Below, one piece after another: positions 10,140 through 20,455 of a stretch of DNA of 64,000 nucleotides; the first letter of the stretch is position 1, and each line of letters begins with the position of its first letter. Source of the stretch: Tubiluchus corallicola (taxonomy: Eukaryota > Priapulida > Priapulimorpha > Priapulimorphida > Tubiluchidae). Location: positions 67,126 to 131,125 of the forward strand of contig JAQGDQ010000069.1 of assembly GCA_030141605.1 (NCBI GenBank), read 5' to 3'. The notes below the pieces were generated by a model, which had not been told where the DNA came from, made no database searches, and saw nothing but the letters and a program-made list of their open reading frames with translations. Both the position numbers and the translations under genes were made by a program.

Positions 10140-11155
10140 AAAATATATGAAAACTAAATTTATTAGGAAGAAAGATAATGAAGAACTAGAAGGTAAATTA
10201 AGAAATGGAATAATTCAGAAGATAGACCGGTACAAATAATTAGGTGATTGGTTAAATGCAAAATGTAGCTATGAATTATTTCTTGAAAAAGAATAGAAAA
10301 GGCAAAATATGTGATAAAAGAAACAATGAAAATCGGAAATGAGCAAAATGTAGGTAATAAAATAACGAATGTAAGGTTACTTATGTTTGAAATAATGATA
10401 ATCCCATTAGTGTTGGACAATTGTGAAACATGGATGAATATAAAAAAATGAATGGGAGAGTCTGGAAAAATACAAAAAGAGATGCTGAGAAGAATTCTGA
10501 AGTACTCTATTCCATGCCATGTTAGCAGAAATAGGTTCGTGGCCTATGCAAAAACAGGTTGACTGTTTATTTTCCATTGATGATCTCAGTTTAGCTCAGA
10601 TGTAAACAGTTTAGCAAAACAAGTAGTAAGTGAACAAGAAAAAAATGATATAAAGATATATATATTCAAAAATAAGTGAGATCATAGATAAATATGGAAT
10701 AAAAGATGAGATCGAGCAAATAACAAATGGAGAAATTGAAAAATCAACATGAAAAAGGTAAATAAAAAAGCTACCAAGAAATATTACAAAAACCTAAAGA
10801 TAAAGAACAGAGAATGACAAAATTAAGATCTCTTTATTATGGGAAATATGAGAAACAACAATATATCACAGGGTGCGGTCTTGCAGATCTATATTGCAAA
10901 TATAATAGAAATTAAGTGAAATATGAAAGAAGTGAAATACAATTACAAAGGAAACAAATGGGGAGACTTATGTCCTAAGTGTAGGATTTAACAAGATACA
11001 ACAAAATGTGCATTATGTTGTGAAAAATTGGAAATAATAATAAAGAAGTATAATGCAGGCATAGATACTATTAAAACAACAGAAATAGATACTCTTTAAC
11101 AATTAGTAAGAGCATCTAGAAAAATTATGGAATCAAGAGAAAATATATAGCTCTT
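10140..11155 (+). pseudogene. Degenerate LINE, C-terminal half of ORF2
   Basis: Stops and shifts interrupt the frame, but the translated pieces follow a LINE RT thumb and C-terminus in order. They are YKYLGDW-like (near 10235), NVRLLMFEIMIIPLVLDNCETW (10368-10435), RRILKYSIP, and a zinc-knuckle remnant GNKWGDLCPKC with QDTTKCALCCEKL (10950-11030). The CETW block and the closing Cys motif are typical of RTE- or L2-like LINEs. It is an old fossil, unrelated in sequence to the element at 1-5425. Confidence 0.6.
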
Positions 11156-11224
11156 ACAAGGAAATGTAATGAATGGGAAGGGTGATACTCATATGCACAA
11201 CTAGGAATGACCATACAATGACGT

Positions 11225-11466
11225 CAGAAGAAATTAATCTGCTCTTGCACACTTAGGTTGTGCTCATCTTGGAAAAGGGAAGAACCAGTGAATCGCTGAA
11301 CTACACAACAGAGACGATTATTACCAAACTTTTACCCTAAATACCATGCACCAGGCAGGGCAACAGAAGATACCACTTAACGTTTTTGGAATGACACAGC
11401 CGCTGAGTTGAACTCACGATCTCCCACATGGAAAGGGGATGCATGACCACTAGACTATAATGTATA
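11225..11466 (-). mobile_element. tRNA-derived SINE
   Basis: Read on the minus strand, the head is TATAGTCTAGTGGTCATGCA (A box) followed by GTGAGTTCAACTCA (B box) at tRNA-like spacing. The body contains CTGTTGCCCTGCCTGG and GGTAAAAG. A similar body (CTGTTGCCTGG...GTAAAG) follows a B-box-like sequence at 47450, which suggests one family. Confidence 0.6.
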
Positions 11467-11469
11467 AAC

Positions 11470-13430
11470 CATTTGGTCAATTGTGACAAATCGAGTTATT
11501 TGCGTACGAAATATTTACGAATCAAAACAAATGTTACAGAATACAATAATACTACATAAGCCCACATTAAATGCTACGACCATAGTAAACAGTGAAAATG
11601 CGCACCACTTATTGTTTTTGCCATTATTACAATTAAGTGTTAAGAGTGGGTAATTCCATAAATTCACAGGCTGCTCGCATTCTTCTCATGAATTTAAACT
11701 AACAAACAAATTTATTAAACTTTAGTAAATTATGGTAATAAACGATTATTTAGAAAACATTAAACGTTCCCGCGCAAGGCACGGAAGGCCTAACGTAAAT
11801 AAAGTCGCTGATTCGTGATTCTGACAAATTTCTTCTTCTTTTTTCCTTGTTTTTAACGTCTATGGTAGACACAGAGCCGCTACCCTGTATTTGGAGCAAT
11901 CCACTGCTTCGTTTCTGGCCGGAATGGATGTCGCCTGTCTGCAGCTAAAATTTTCAATTCCTGTGATTCTATTGTTAGGTTTGGTTTCAGCTGTTGTAAA
12001 TCTTTACAATTCTTGCTATCTACGTTGCTTTTGGTTTATCTCGAGGTCGTTTAGTAGGCTTTAGTGTTTCACTTTACTGTTGTTGTTTCTGGCAATCTCA
12101 TTAAATGCTTACCAGTATTAGCTTTCTGATTCTGGTTTAAGCCCTCTAATGTTGTTCTTTGGTTCTGCGATACAGCTGCTCTTTTGAAATTATACATGGC
12201 TTTTTTATTTTTAAGATTTTTTTTAGTTTTCTTTGAAACACAGCTATTTCTGCTTCCAGTAGCAAGCTCCAGATTTCTCTGTTGTGCATGAGAAATTTGA
12301 GGATACTAGTTAGTAGTTACATTATTAGTAAGACATGCATTGAAGAGTCGCAGCCTTGTTTCGAGGGCTTAGGACAGATTACGAGAAATATTTTATACAG
12401 TAGAATGCTGTATTTTCTCGCTACAATTTTTATTTGCTACTAAGATGTGAAACAGTTACACTTTATTTTCATGCAAGTTAGATAATTATTAATCTTTAAA
12501 TTTGCACAGGGAGTGTGAAAAGAAAACACTTAAAAAGAAAATTAAAAGTAAAACATCAAGTTTCAAAAGATTACTGGTATTGAATTGTTTTTGACAGCAA
12601 AAAGCTCTGAAAGTTAAAAGGATAGCGAAGAATAGTGAGTGACCAGTAGCACGTAATTCTCGTAACAGAATAAAAAGAGAAAATTAGGTTCATCATGATG
12701 TTTTAAACGCTTTAGCTATAACAGCGGTAATATATATATTAAATAGCGTTCAGCAAATTATCAAAAATACTATCGTCATGATGATGATCATGTTTTATTT
12801 TTAATAGAAGCTGTGTCATATCCTGCGGTATTGAGTTTATCAATTAAAAGGTAGTTTGCCGTTACCGTTAGTGTCGCAGGATAGAGGTTAAGCATAAACA
12901 GCTTATGGACCTCTCCACTCTTCCTTGTTTACTTTATTAAAAATAAAAATAAACAAAATTGGTGGCCACACTGCGATCATGAAGTGTAGCACAAGATTTC
13001 CTGTTGCCATTGTGGCAACTTGGTATCTGTATATTTTTCTGGATTGCATTTCCAGTGTCTATCAAGACGAATTTTAAACTCGGGAGGATTGGAGGCTTGA
13101 ACTACAGTGTCAAGCAGCATGCATGTTGCACTCATTAATTACTCGCCATGCAAGTGTTGCAAATGTGAACCTCCTATTCTACTTCGTGGGACACTCTCAC
13201 TTGCTCAACATCCCCTGGTATCACCTCACGGTACACTATTATGCCGCATTACGGGTGGCGAAGTTCTTCCAAATCAAACTTGTGTGTTAAAACCTATTTA
13301 GTTCAGTTATTTTTCGGCTACCTTTTTGTACAATTGCACCCAGTTGTCCTCTGCATGTGGATAGCCTTCATGTGTAAAAAAACCCTTCAGTGTTATATTA
13401 AACACACTTCTATTTAGCAATTTTATTTTA
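11470..13430. other. Non-coding stretch, no gene seen
   Basis: AT-rich DNA with a somewhat CpG-richer patch near 11765-11815. Open frames here are short and lack splice or family support. I see no transposon termini or RNA gene. Confidence 0.35.
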
Positions 13431-13436
13431 CTTGTG

Positions 13437-14425
13437 CCACTAGCACAACACATGGCAGACATACCATACCTTACCATATAATACCGCCACTCTTAAAATA
13501 TAAGTGTAGTAGAGGTTTAATCGAGCAAGCTCATTGTATTTCGTATCTAAATATCTATCCAGCTTGTTCTTGAACTTGTTCACTGAAGAAGCTTTAGCAA
13601 TTTCAGATAGGTTTTGATTCCACTCTCTAACCACTCTTTCCGCCAACACATGAAAAAATATTTTCTACAGTCCAATTTAGCTCTGTATTTAAAAATTTTT
13701 AGGGAATGCCCCCTGGTTCTGCTGTCACTTACCAGTGTAAAGATTTTTTCTCTTTCAATGCCACCTAACCCATGCATAATTTTTTACGTTTGTATCAAAT
13801 CTCCTCTATGTCTATGTATCTCTTCGCCTCAACTCTAAGGTTGTAAGTGAGCATTTTCTAAGCCTCTCTTGATATCACATTTCCTCCATACCTTCAATCA
13901 TGCTGGTCACCCTACGCTGCACACCCTCTAGAAGCCTTGTGTTTTTTCTATAGCTTTATGTCCTTCTGTGCTTGTACACAATACTCTAATTTAGGTTTTA
14001 CCAAGCTTTTATAAAATTTTATGATTGTCATGATGTCTCTAGATACAAACTGTCTCTTTATCATTCCTAATGTTTGATCAGCACTCTTCACCACCTCAGC
14101 ATACTGGCTTGCAGATTTCAAGTCATCAGTTACTGTCACACCCAAATGCTTTTCTTCTCTAATGGATGCCAACTGTACTCCATTCATGTAATACCCTTTA
14201 CCAGGGTTGTTGTATCCAAAGTGCATGACCTTGCATTTATCCACATTAAAAATCATCTGCCAATCCACACTCCACCTGCATAACTCGTCTAAATCACTTT
14301 GCAACTCACTAGCTTTATGCTCAGATGATACCTGCCTATAAATTTTCGTGTCATCAGCGAATTTGATCAGATTACTTTGCACAGATGCCTCGATATAATT
14401 GATGAAAATTACGAAGAGTGTGTAA
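13437..14425 (-). pseudogene. Degenerate CR1-like LINE, reverse transcriptase to 3' end
   Basis: On the minus strand the intact upstream part reads LFVIFINYIEASVQSNLIKF, then ADDTKIYRQV (motif C), DEEC-free linker, WQMIFNVDKCKVMHFG and EEKHLGVTVTDDLK. KSLVKPKLEYCVQA follows. Downstream, after several stops, come RKYFF and REWN...SSVNKFKNKLDRYLD (about 13640-13540). This order is the CR1/L2-type RT C-terminus. An (AT)n tract at 14473-14495 lies just upstream of the 5' truncation point. Confidence 0.75.
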
Positions 14426-14472
14426 TTACAAAGAATAGTGGAATTACATAAATGATTTAACGTATTTACATG

Positions 14473-14495
14473 CATATATATATATATATATATAT
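14473..14495. repeat. (AT)n microsatellite
   Basis: Perfect alternation of A and T for about 23 bases beside the truncated end of the CR1-like fossil. Confidence 0.85.
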
Positions 14496-14499
14496 CTAG

Positions 14500-15322
14500 T
14501 AATACTTGGTTTATAGACCGAGCCATTAGAGAAAAAAGGCAGCTTTCAACATACAAGTCTCCATCAGTGTCTACAAAAAGCTTTCTCATGTAGCTATTCA
14601 ATGTTTTGCTGTTCTAACCTATTTGAATAACCTTGAATTGCTGTAAATTGTGGCCGAGCTTGAGCGCGAATCAGGTGTCATGCGAAATAAATGACTTTTA
14701 ACATAAGTGCATCGATTTAAAATCTCCCACATCACTAGAAAAACAGCAGTTTAAACCTGGATATTCAGCTAGCACGGTGGCTTTGCATCAGTCAGTTTGG
14801 CCTTTACATGTATTATGTCATCAATTAATTTGTCAATTTTGCATGCTGTCAGTTCCACTGGAACTGCACCCACAGTGTTTTTAATAAAAATAAAACTATG
14901 TAAAAATAAATAAATATGTAAAATCTGATCTAATTTAAAATCCAATAGTGGATAAACATCTTTCTTCGTGAGCTTATATAGGTAAAGCAGTTGTTGTGGA
15001 AATGCAGTAGCAAATTGCTTTCAATTATAAATTTTCTTATGTATGCTGTTTTATTCTTATCATTTATAATGTTAAATGTACTTGCATTATCAGTAGATTG
15101 GAAAACATTTCGATTAGCTCCTCTGTGCTTAATGTCGTTTATATGAGTGAGACACAAAATATATATGTCGGCGGCATGTGGACGAATTATTGGTGTTTTA
15201 TTTGAAAGACAAGTAGTATTTTTTACAACTTGTGTGTATCCACTTACATAGCTATTGAACCCTCTTTTACCATAGTATTGTAGTTCATTTAACAGTTTAT
15301 TACGATAGTATAATAATAGTTT

Positions 15323-15325
<3 letters not shown>
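14500..15325. other. AT-rich non-coding stretch
   Basis: No gene, tRNA or transposon terminus recognised. Confidence 0.35.
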
Positions 15326-15367
<42 letters not shown>

Positions 15368-15369
15368 GT
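15326..15369. repeat. (TAA)n microsatellite
   Basis: About fourteen AAT/TAA triplets in a row, immediately upstream of a possible untranslated exon of TMEM11. Confidence 0.9.
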
Positions 15370-15743
15370 ATTATGTCTAGTCCCCCTTTGAACAGAAATC
15401 ATTTTAACACAAATAAAGGTAAGTATTCCTCACATCTATCTCTTGTACTTAAAAAAATGTGGATCCTGATGTGTAAAACCACTGAAGATTTTGAATATTT
15501 CCCGCTATGATATTAACACAGCTTTCCTAAAGGTTTTCTATCATGCATTTGTCTTTATCGTAAAGAGGCTCTAAGCTTGACTGTGTCGGTTCCCTGTAAA
15601 AAATACCCTGCATCTTGTCATTGAAAATCAATTATCCAAGTTTTATGCATTTAACTTACAGCTATTTTTATTACAATTACAATTGCGTGAGGAATGTTAC
15701 CTTAGTTAAAGTTTTTTAATACTTGCTCTAATATTTGCAGAAG

Positions 15744-16253
15744 ATGAACAAGGAATGGCACGTAATCCATGAGATCTATCCGGATGACCCTCAATATTCC
15801 GACATATCAGAAGTGTTTGAGGTAGAACTAGAGCGTGCATTAGAAACGAAGTGCAACGTTATTGTGATTGAGCCCGTCAAACTGGGCGATGAGACGGCTA
15901 AATGGATAGCAGTCGGTAACTGTTTGCACAAAACTGCTGTGTTAGCTGGACTTGGCAGTTTACTGTCAGCTGGTTTCTGGCCAAATCAGTGTATTGTTAC
16001 TTGCCCGTTGGCGTTTCTGAGTGTAGCTTGTTGCGGTTTGTACTCGGTGTCATGGCAGTTTGACCCATGCTGTAAATATCAAGTTGAGCGGGACCCAAAG
16101 AAATTATCTCGTTTACCGTTGCACACTCTGGCTTCTTCGACACCCGTAGTTCTGATCAGGGTAGATGACATGCGACGGAAGATTCTACATTGTACAGTGG
16201 CATCACTAGCTGGGTTACTTTGTGCTTGGAAATTCTACCATTATGCTTGCTAA
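15744..16253 (+). CDS. TMEM11: TMEM11, mitochondrial inner-membrane protein
   Basis: This single coding exon gives 169 residues from the ATG at 15744. It matches the TMEM11/PMI family throughout: VIHEIYPDD, VELERALETKCNVIVIEP, DETAKWIAVGNCLHKTAVLA, SWQFDPCCKYQVE, and LSRLPLHTLASSTPVVLIR. Two hydrophobic segments (about residues 73-93 and 96-113) and a C-terminal one fit its inner-membrane topology. TMEM11 acts in mitochondrial shape and cristae organisation with the MICOS complex. A TTTGCAG acceptor ends at 15740, three bases before the ATG, so at least one upstream exon exists. A candidate with a perfect AAAG/GTAAGT donor ends at 15418. Its own ATG (15373) is out of phase, so it would be 5' UTR. 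AATAAA lies at 16616-16621. Confidence 0.95.
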   Translation: MNKEWHVIHEIYPDDPQYSDISEVFEVELERALETKCNVIVIEPVKLGDETAKWIAVGNCLHKTAVLAGLGSLLSAGFWPNQCIVTCPLAFLSVACCGLYSVSWQFDPCCKYQVERDPKKLSRLPLHTLASSTPVVLIRVDDMRRKILHCTVASLAGLLCAWKFYHYAC

Positions 16254-16955
16254 TAACACTGTAGCCGGTACTTGATGCTCTTTTCAGTCTTTGCCTGGCA
16301 TAAGTAAAGCTGTGTCTTTCAACAGAGGCAGTAGTAACTTATAATACAAAATTATTTAGATGTACATAATGAATTGGTAAAGCACCCGGACAAGGTTTAG
16401 TAAAACTTTACTTTGCTGTACATAGTTATGCGAGCAATCATTTCAAACTCGCAGAGTTGTGTTGTATATTATTTTCAGTGTGTGTCTAGTGTTGAATGAA
16501 ATCATTATTGACATTGTAACTTTGCTATTTTCACGTGGGTTGTATAAAGGAAATATTTTGTCAATTTCTGATTTAGTGAATTGTTACAAAGTTCCTGCAA
16601 AAATCGAACTGTTGCAATAAAAGCCATGCTGATTGCATAAATAGATTTCGTACTTGTCGTGCATATAATTAAAAATTGTGCGTAGTAAGTAAAACACATG
16701 CTTGATTCTGTCGTTCAACAAAACTTATCCATTCATCGCATTTCTTCTCTAAGTTTTGAGCATGTAACATGTGTAACGAATGTAAAGCTAATGCATTTCA
16801 TTCACTCGAATCTCACAATTTGTGAGTGTCACATATTACATTCACATGTAACCCATCATAACTCACATGGTGCAGTTAATGTCACATTTACAAATTTGTG
16901 TCAAATTTTTAAAACCATTTCTTCTTCATTTAACATAGCAACATATTGGTGGGGG
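16254..16955. other. TMEM11 3' UTR and flank
   Basis: Contains the AATAAA at 16616-16621, about 363 bases after the stop. Beyond it is AT-rich spacer with no supported gene. Confidence 0.5.
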
Positions 16956-16957
16956 TT

Positions 16958-17200
16958 CATGACAGCCTGGGTTCGATACTCACTTGGGACGGTTTCATTT
17001 GCCATACCAACCATGACTATTTACCACATAGAATAATTTATATACACCCAAACGCAGCTGAGACTTTTGCTTGTTCAGTGACTCTCCTTAGAGGAATGTC
17101 CTTGATAGTGAGCAGTCTGGGATCATGCTACAAAGATCGCGTTAAGTAAGTTCTGCTCAGGAATGCTGGATTCAAACTTGCAGTGTGCCAAAATGTAAAA
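16958..17200 (+). mobile_element. SINE-like element, core family copy B
   Basis: A B-box-like GGGTTCGATACTC lies near 16970. The core TTCAGTGACTCTCCTTAGAG lies at 17074-17093 with TGTCCTTGATAGTGA after it, and a 3' block ends in TTGCAGTGTGCC near 17180-17193. The block order and spacing match copy A. Confidence 0.6.
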
Positions 17201-18099
17201 AAAACGATGTTTATTTATAATACTCTTGTGTGATCCATGTAAAAGGGGGAGGGAATACCGCACCGGCATAGTTACCCCTCTTTTTCCATCAGTGTGTAAT
17301 TAACGCTGGGGAAAAAGTTTCCGGTTGTCATTTGCCAGTTGAAACATGGATTAAACTGATTTAAAATTTGCTCAAATGTTATTCGGAGAACTTTCACATT
17401 TACTATTTGGCACTGTGTACCTCAAATTTTTAACGTGATTTAATATCACATATTTTGTACAAATATTTGTTGAATCTCCTGCTAAATAAAATTGCGCATT
17501 CAAACAAAATTTACATAAACTAACGTGAACCCCAGTCTGCATTTACCTGTGATATTTTGCACTAAGAGCACTCAAGTAACTGATAATTAAACAATCAAAA
17601 TTTCTAAAAACTAGTCGCCTGCAAAATTTGGCTTTTATTTAGCAATACTGTTTTTGCTACATATGTATGTCAGTACATTTCTACTAGAGCATTAAAATAT
17701 TCGTAAAGCTCTGTGTGAACACTTGTTATTGTGGAAGTTATTGAATGGATTGAACAAAAATTTTTTACTTTGAAACCAAGTCTTTTACAAAATACTTTTG
17801 ATTACATATTACCTGTATGCTAACGTGTAATTCATACAAATATATTAACCAGTTCCTACACAAAAATTCTAAAATGTGAAATTTGTTATTCCAAAATCCA
17901 TTTGGCTGAATTTGTTTAACATAACTAGAGTTCTGTAATGTTAAAATTTCAGAATGTACAAAAAATAACAATTTGTGGAATTGTACGCCTGAAACACTGA
18001 GTCACTAATTCGGAACAGTACAAAATTTCAGCTTAGTGATTAGCAACCAAAGTTGGGCAACACTGCACCTGATAAGTAAATGGGTTTATGGTTTTGAGC

Positions 18100-18285
18100 T
18101 TAGATGCGAGGTTGAAGCTTGTATATATGTTGGGTCACGGCCAAGACACCTCTGCTGATTCAGTATTATCATTTTAGAAAATTATTCTTGATAATAAGCT
18201 AGATCTCGTCCAGGCAAAACCTTCAAGTTAAGTAACCCTGCATTACCTGCTGGGTGTCAGTTTGCTGTGTGCTTGGCTGTATAAA
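18100..18285 (+). mobile_element. SINE-like element, core family copy C
   Basis: GGCCAAGACACCTCTGCTGA leads into a diverged core (ATTCAGTATTATCATTTTAG, then TTCTTGATAATAAGC) at 18157-18198. A 3' block ends GTTTGCTGTGTGCTTGG. It aligns block by block with copies A and B. The tRNA-like head is lost or decayed. Confidence 0.5.
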
Positions 18286-18556
18286 ATAAGAATATTAGTA
18301 GAAACTCTGCAAAAGATGCTTGTATAGTTTAACGTAAAACTTTTTTAATTATATGTCTTGATGGTTTCTGATAACTGATGTGAGAGCACAGTAACTTACA
18401 TATGTTGTTTGTGCCTAAAGAAACACTTTGCAACATATCAAAATGGTGATCTTTAGATACATATCACTTTGGCATAGGCTTTTAACCATGATAGCTTGTC
18501 TGTTTTCACATTAAAAACTTCTGTAAAATTTTTCTAGGTCATTTGCTGATGCCAAC

Positions 18557-19243
18557 ATGAGTGTGTTTTGGTCGTTTCGAACATGTGCCCATTTTGTGAA
18601 CAATAATCACTCAAGAATTAAAAAGTGCACAACCTTATATCTCCATAACTTCACTGTACGTAGTCAACATTCTCAGCTCCGAGCTGGTGCACATCCGGCA
18701 TCAGTATACCACGTGTCAAGACAGTACTGTACTAGTGATGTTAAAACTGACACATCGTCTGATTTATCAAAGACTTATACACAGATTTATAAGTTTCCGT
18801 ACATTGTGCACGCCCGAACGTTTTCTCGGCTAAAGATTGCTCAGACCATATTCACCCTGGCTCTAATACCAACCATGGGTGTTGGAGTATGGATGGATTA
18901 TGCTCCCATCACTGCATTCGAGTATTCGCTGAGCATCGCGACATTCGCATGCGTCATGTTATACGTAATCAGTTATTACCTGCGACGACTGATTGGCATA
19001 ATTGCACTGAATGGGACAGGTGACACCATAAAAGTCTCACACCTGAATTTCTGGGGCAGGAGGGAAGATTTCTATGTTCCTGTGGAACAAGTCATCCCAG
19101 TTGCTCAGTACGAAGCTAGAGCAGATGATGCGTATATACCTTTTCTTCGCTATGATGTCAAAGAGAAATATTACATGTCACTGAGATGGGGAGGCATTTT
19201 AGATATGGAGAAATTCGTAAATGTGTTCGGGACAATATCTTAA
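18557..19243 (+). CDS. TMEM186: TMEM186, mitochondrial complex I assembly protein
   Basis: The coding exon of 228 residues opens with a basic, Ser-rich mitochondrial presequence. The family region follows: FSRLKIAQTIFTLALIP with a first membrane segment, a second segment near SIATFACVMLYVISYYLRRL, then IGIIALNGTG, VSHLNFWGRREDFYVPVEQV and SLRWGGILDMEKFVNVFG. Human TMEM186 shares the ARLKLAQ-like, YFLRRLVG-like, HLNFWG and VFG blocks at the same spacing and is of similar length (213). The protein belongs to the MCIA complex, which assembles the ND2 module of complex I. A TTTCTAG acceptor at 18531-18538 lies just upstream, so the 5' UTR is spliced. AATAAA lies at 19561-19566. The gene converges on UPF2. 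Confidence 0.93.
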   Translation: MSVFWSFRTCAHFVNNNHSRIKKCTTLYLHNFTVRSQHSQLRAGAHPASVYHVSRQYCTSDVKTDTSSDLSKTYTQIYKFPYIVHARTFSRLKIAQTIFTLALIPTMGVGVWMDYAPITAFEYSLSIATFACVMLYVISYYLRRLIGIIALNGTGDTIKVSHLNFWGRREDFYVPVEQVIPVAQYEARADDAYIPFLRYDVKEKYYMSLRWGGILDMEKFVNVFGTIS

Positions 19244-20455
19244 GTGACCGTGTGATTTAGAGGCTATCATCTAAGTCACTGCATTGATTCATTAATTATG
19301 GTGAGGAATTTGTCAATGACAATTTTCTGATTCTTTTCGATTATTTGTTGCTTCAAATGCTGCCTTTGGTGGCTAAACTTCAAGTACTAGTAATTGAACT
19401 GACACTAAGTGAAACATATCAAGGTTGTAATACCACTTGTACATGTGTAAGTTGACAACTTATTAACTTCATCGTGAAAAACAAGAAACAATGAATTAAA
19501 CAACGTGATTTGTTGATAAAAATGTATTATTTTAAACTTAAAAATTAAATTTCAAAGAAAAATAAAGTTTATATTAGATAAACTGGTCTCATTATAGCAC
19601 ACTTTAAACTTGGAGAAAAAATAGCGACAATGTGTAACGTGTGCGATGACCGTCATCCATTAGATGCAAAGTATAATATTGTATCTGTAATTACGGAGAA
19701 AAAAGCCATACAGATGTCAACGAAGTAAGCTGACATGCATTAACACAAATTAGATGCTAGGTTGAATGATTGTAATAAAATCTGCAAATGTAATGATGGC
19801 TGTACAATTAAATGCATTCTCTACAGAGTCAACAAATGAAAACAGTTTTTCTGTTACAGAATTCTACAAGTTTTGATCAGTAACCTTCGAGATAAATGAA
19901 TACAATGCTTCACCAAATCATTTTTGTTTCAAGAATGTTAAAGGTCAAAGTACTGTTAGACAAATACCTAGTTTTTTAGAGGATTCATCTGTACGAAATC
20001 TTTGTTCCACTTTTACAATTTGTATTTCAAACAATTACCTTTCAAGGGCGTAATAATAATAATATTAATAATAATAAACATGAATACAGTATATTTATGA
20101 AGCACAAACAAAGAATTGATACTTTTGCCATTCAGAATGATTAATATAACCAGAGATTTGTAACTTTAAAAAAATAACGTAACTGAATAACAAGCATACA
20201 ACAGAGTAATGATCTAAACAAATTTATAGTGATTCTTAAAAACAATCAAACAAAAACTTCTATTTTTGAAACATTTCTGCTGTTTCTCCTTGCAGTCTGC
20301 TGTAATTCAGGCATAGTCTCAAGCTAGCAGTTGTGAAGATTTCTGCCATTGCATGTACTGCAAGACTTCACCATTTAATTGCCTTGTACATTTTTGCCAT
20401 CGAGCAAACAGAGCCTATAGGATATTACCCCAGTCTAGCATCGCTCCGAGTAGGA
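19244..20455. other. Convergent 3' flanks of TMEM186 and UPF2
   Basis: TMEM186 has AATAAA at 19561-19566. For UPF2 the nearest polyadenylation-like signal read leftward is ATTAAA (plus strand TTTAAT near 20373). An AT-rich (TAA) cluster lies at 20050-20078. No gene is seen. Confidence 0.5.

Noticed and set aside
13107-13301. 64-codon plus-strand open frame with CXXC-like cysteines
   Set aside because: Too short, no splice support, and the Cys spacing fits no known motif.
16958-17000. Possible tRNA gene at the GGTTCGATACTC sequence
   Set aside because: No acceptor stem or anticodon arm; the downstream core marks a SINE.
16698-17036. 112-codon plus-strand frame
   Set aside because: Runs into the B box of SINE copy B and has no coding character.
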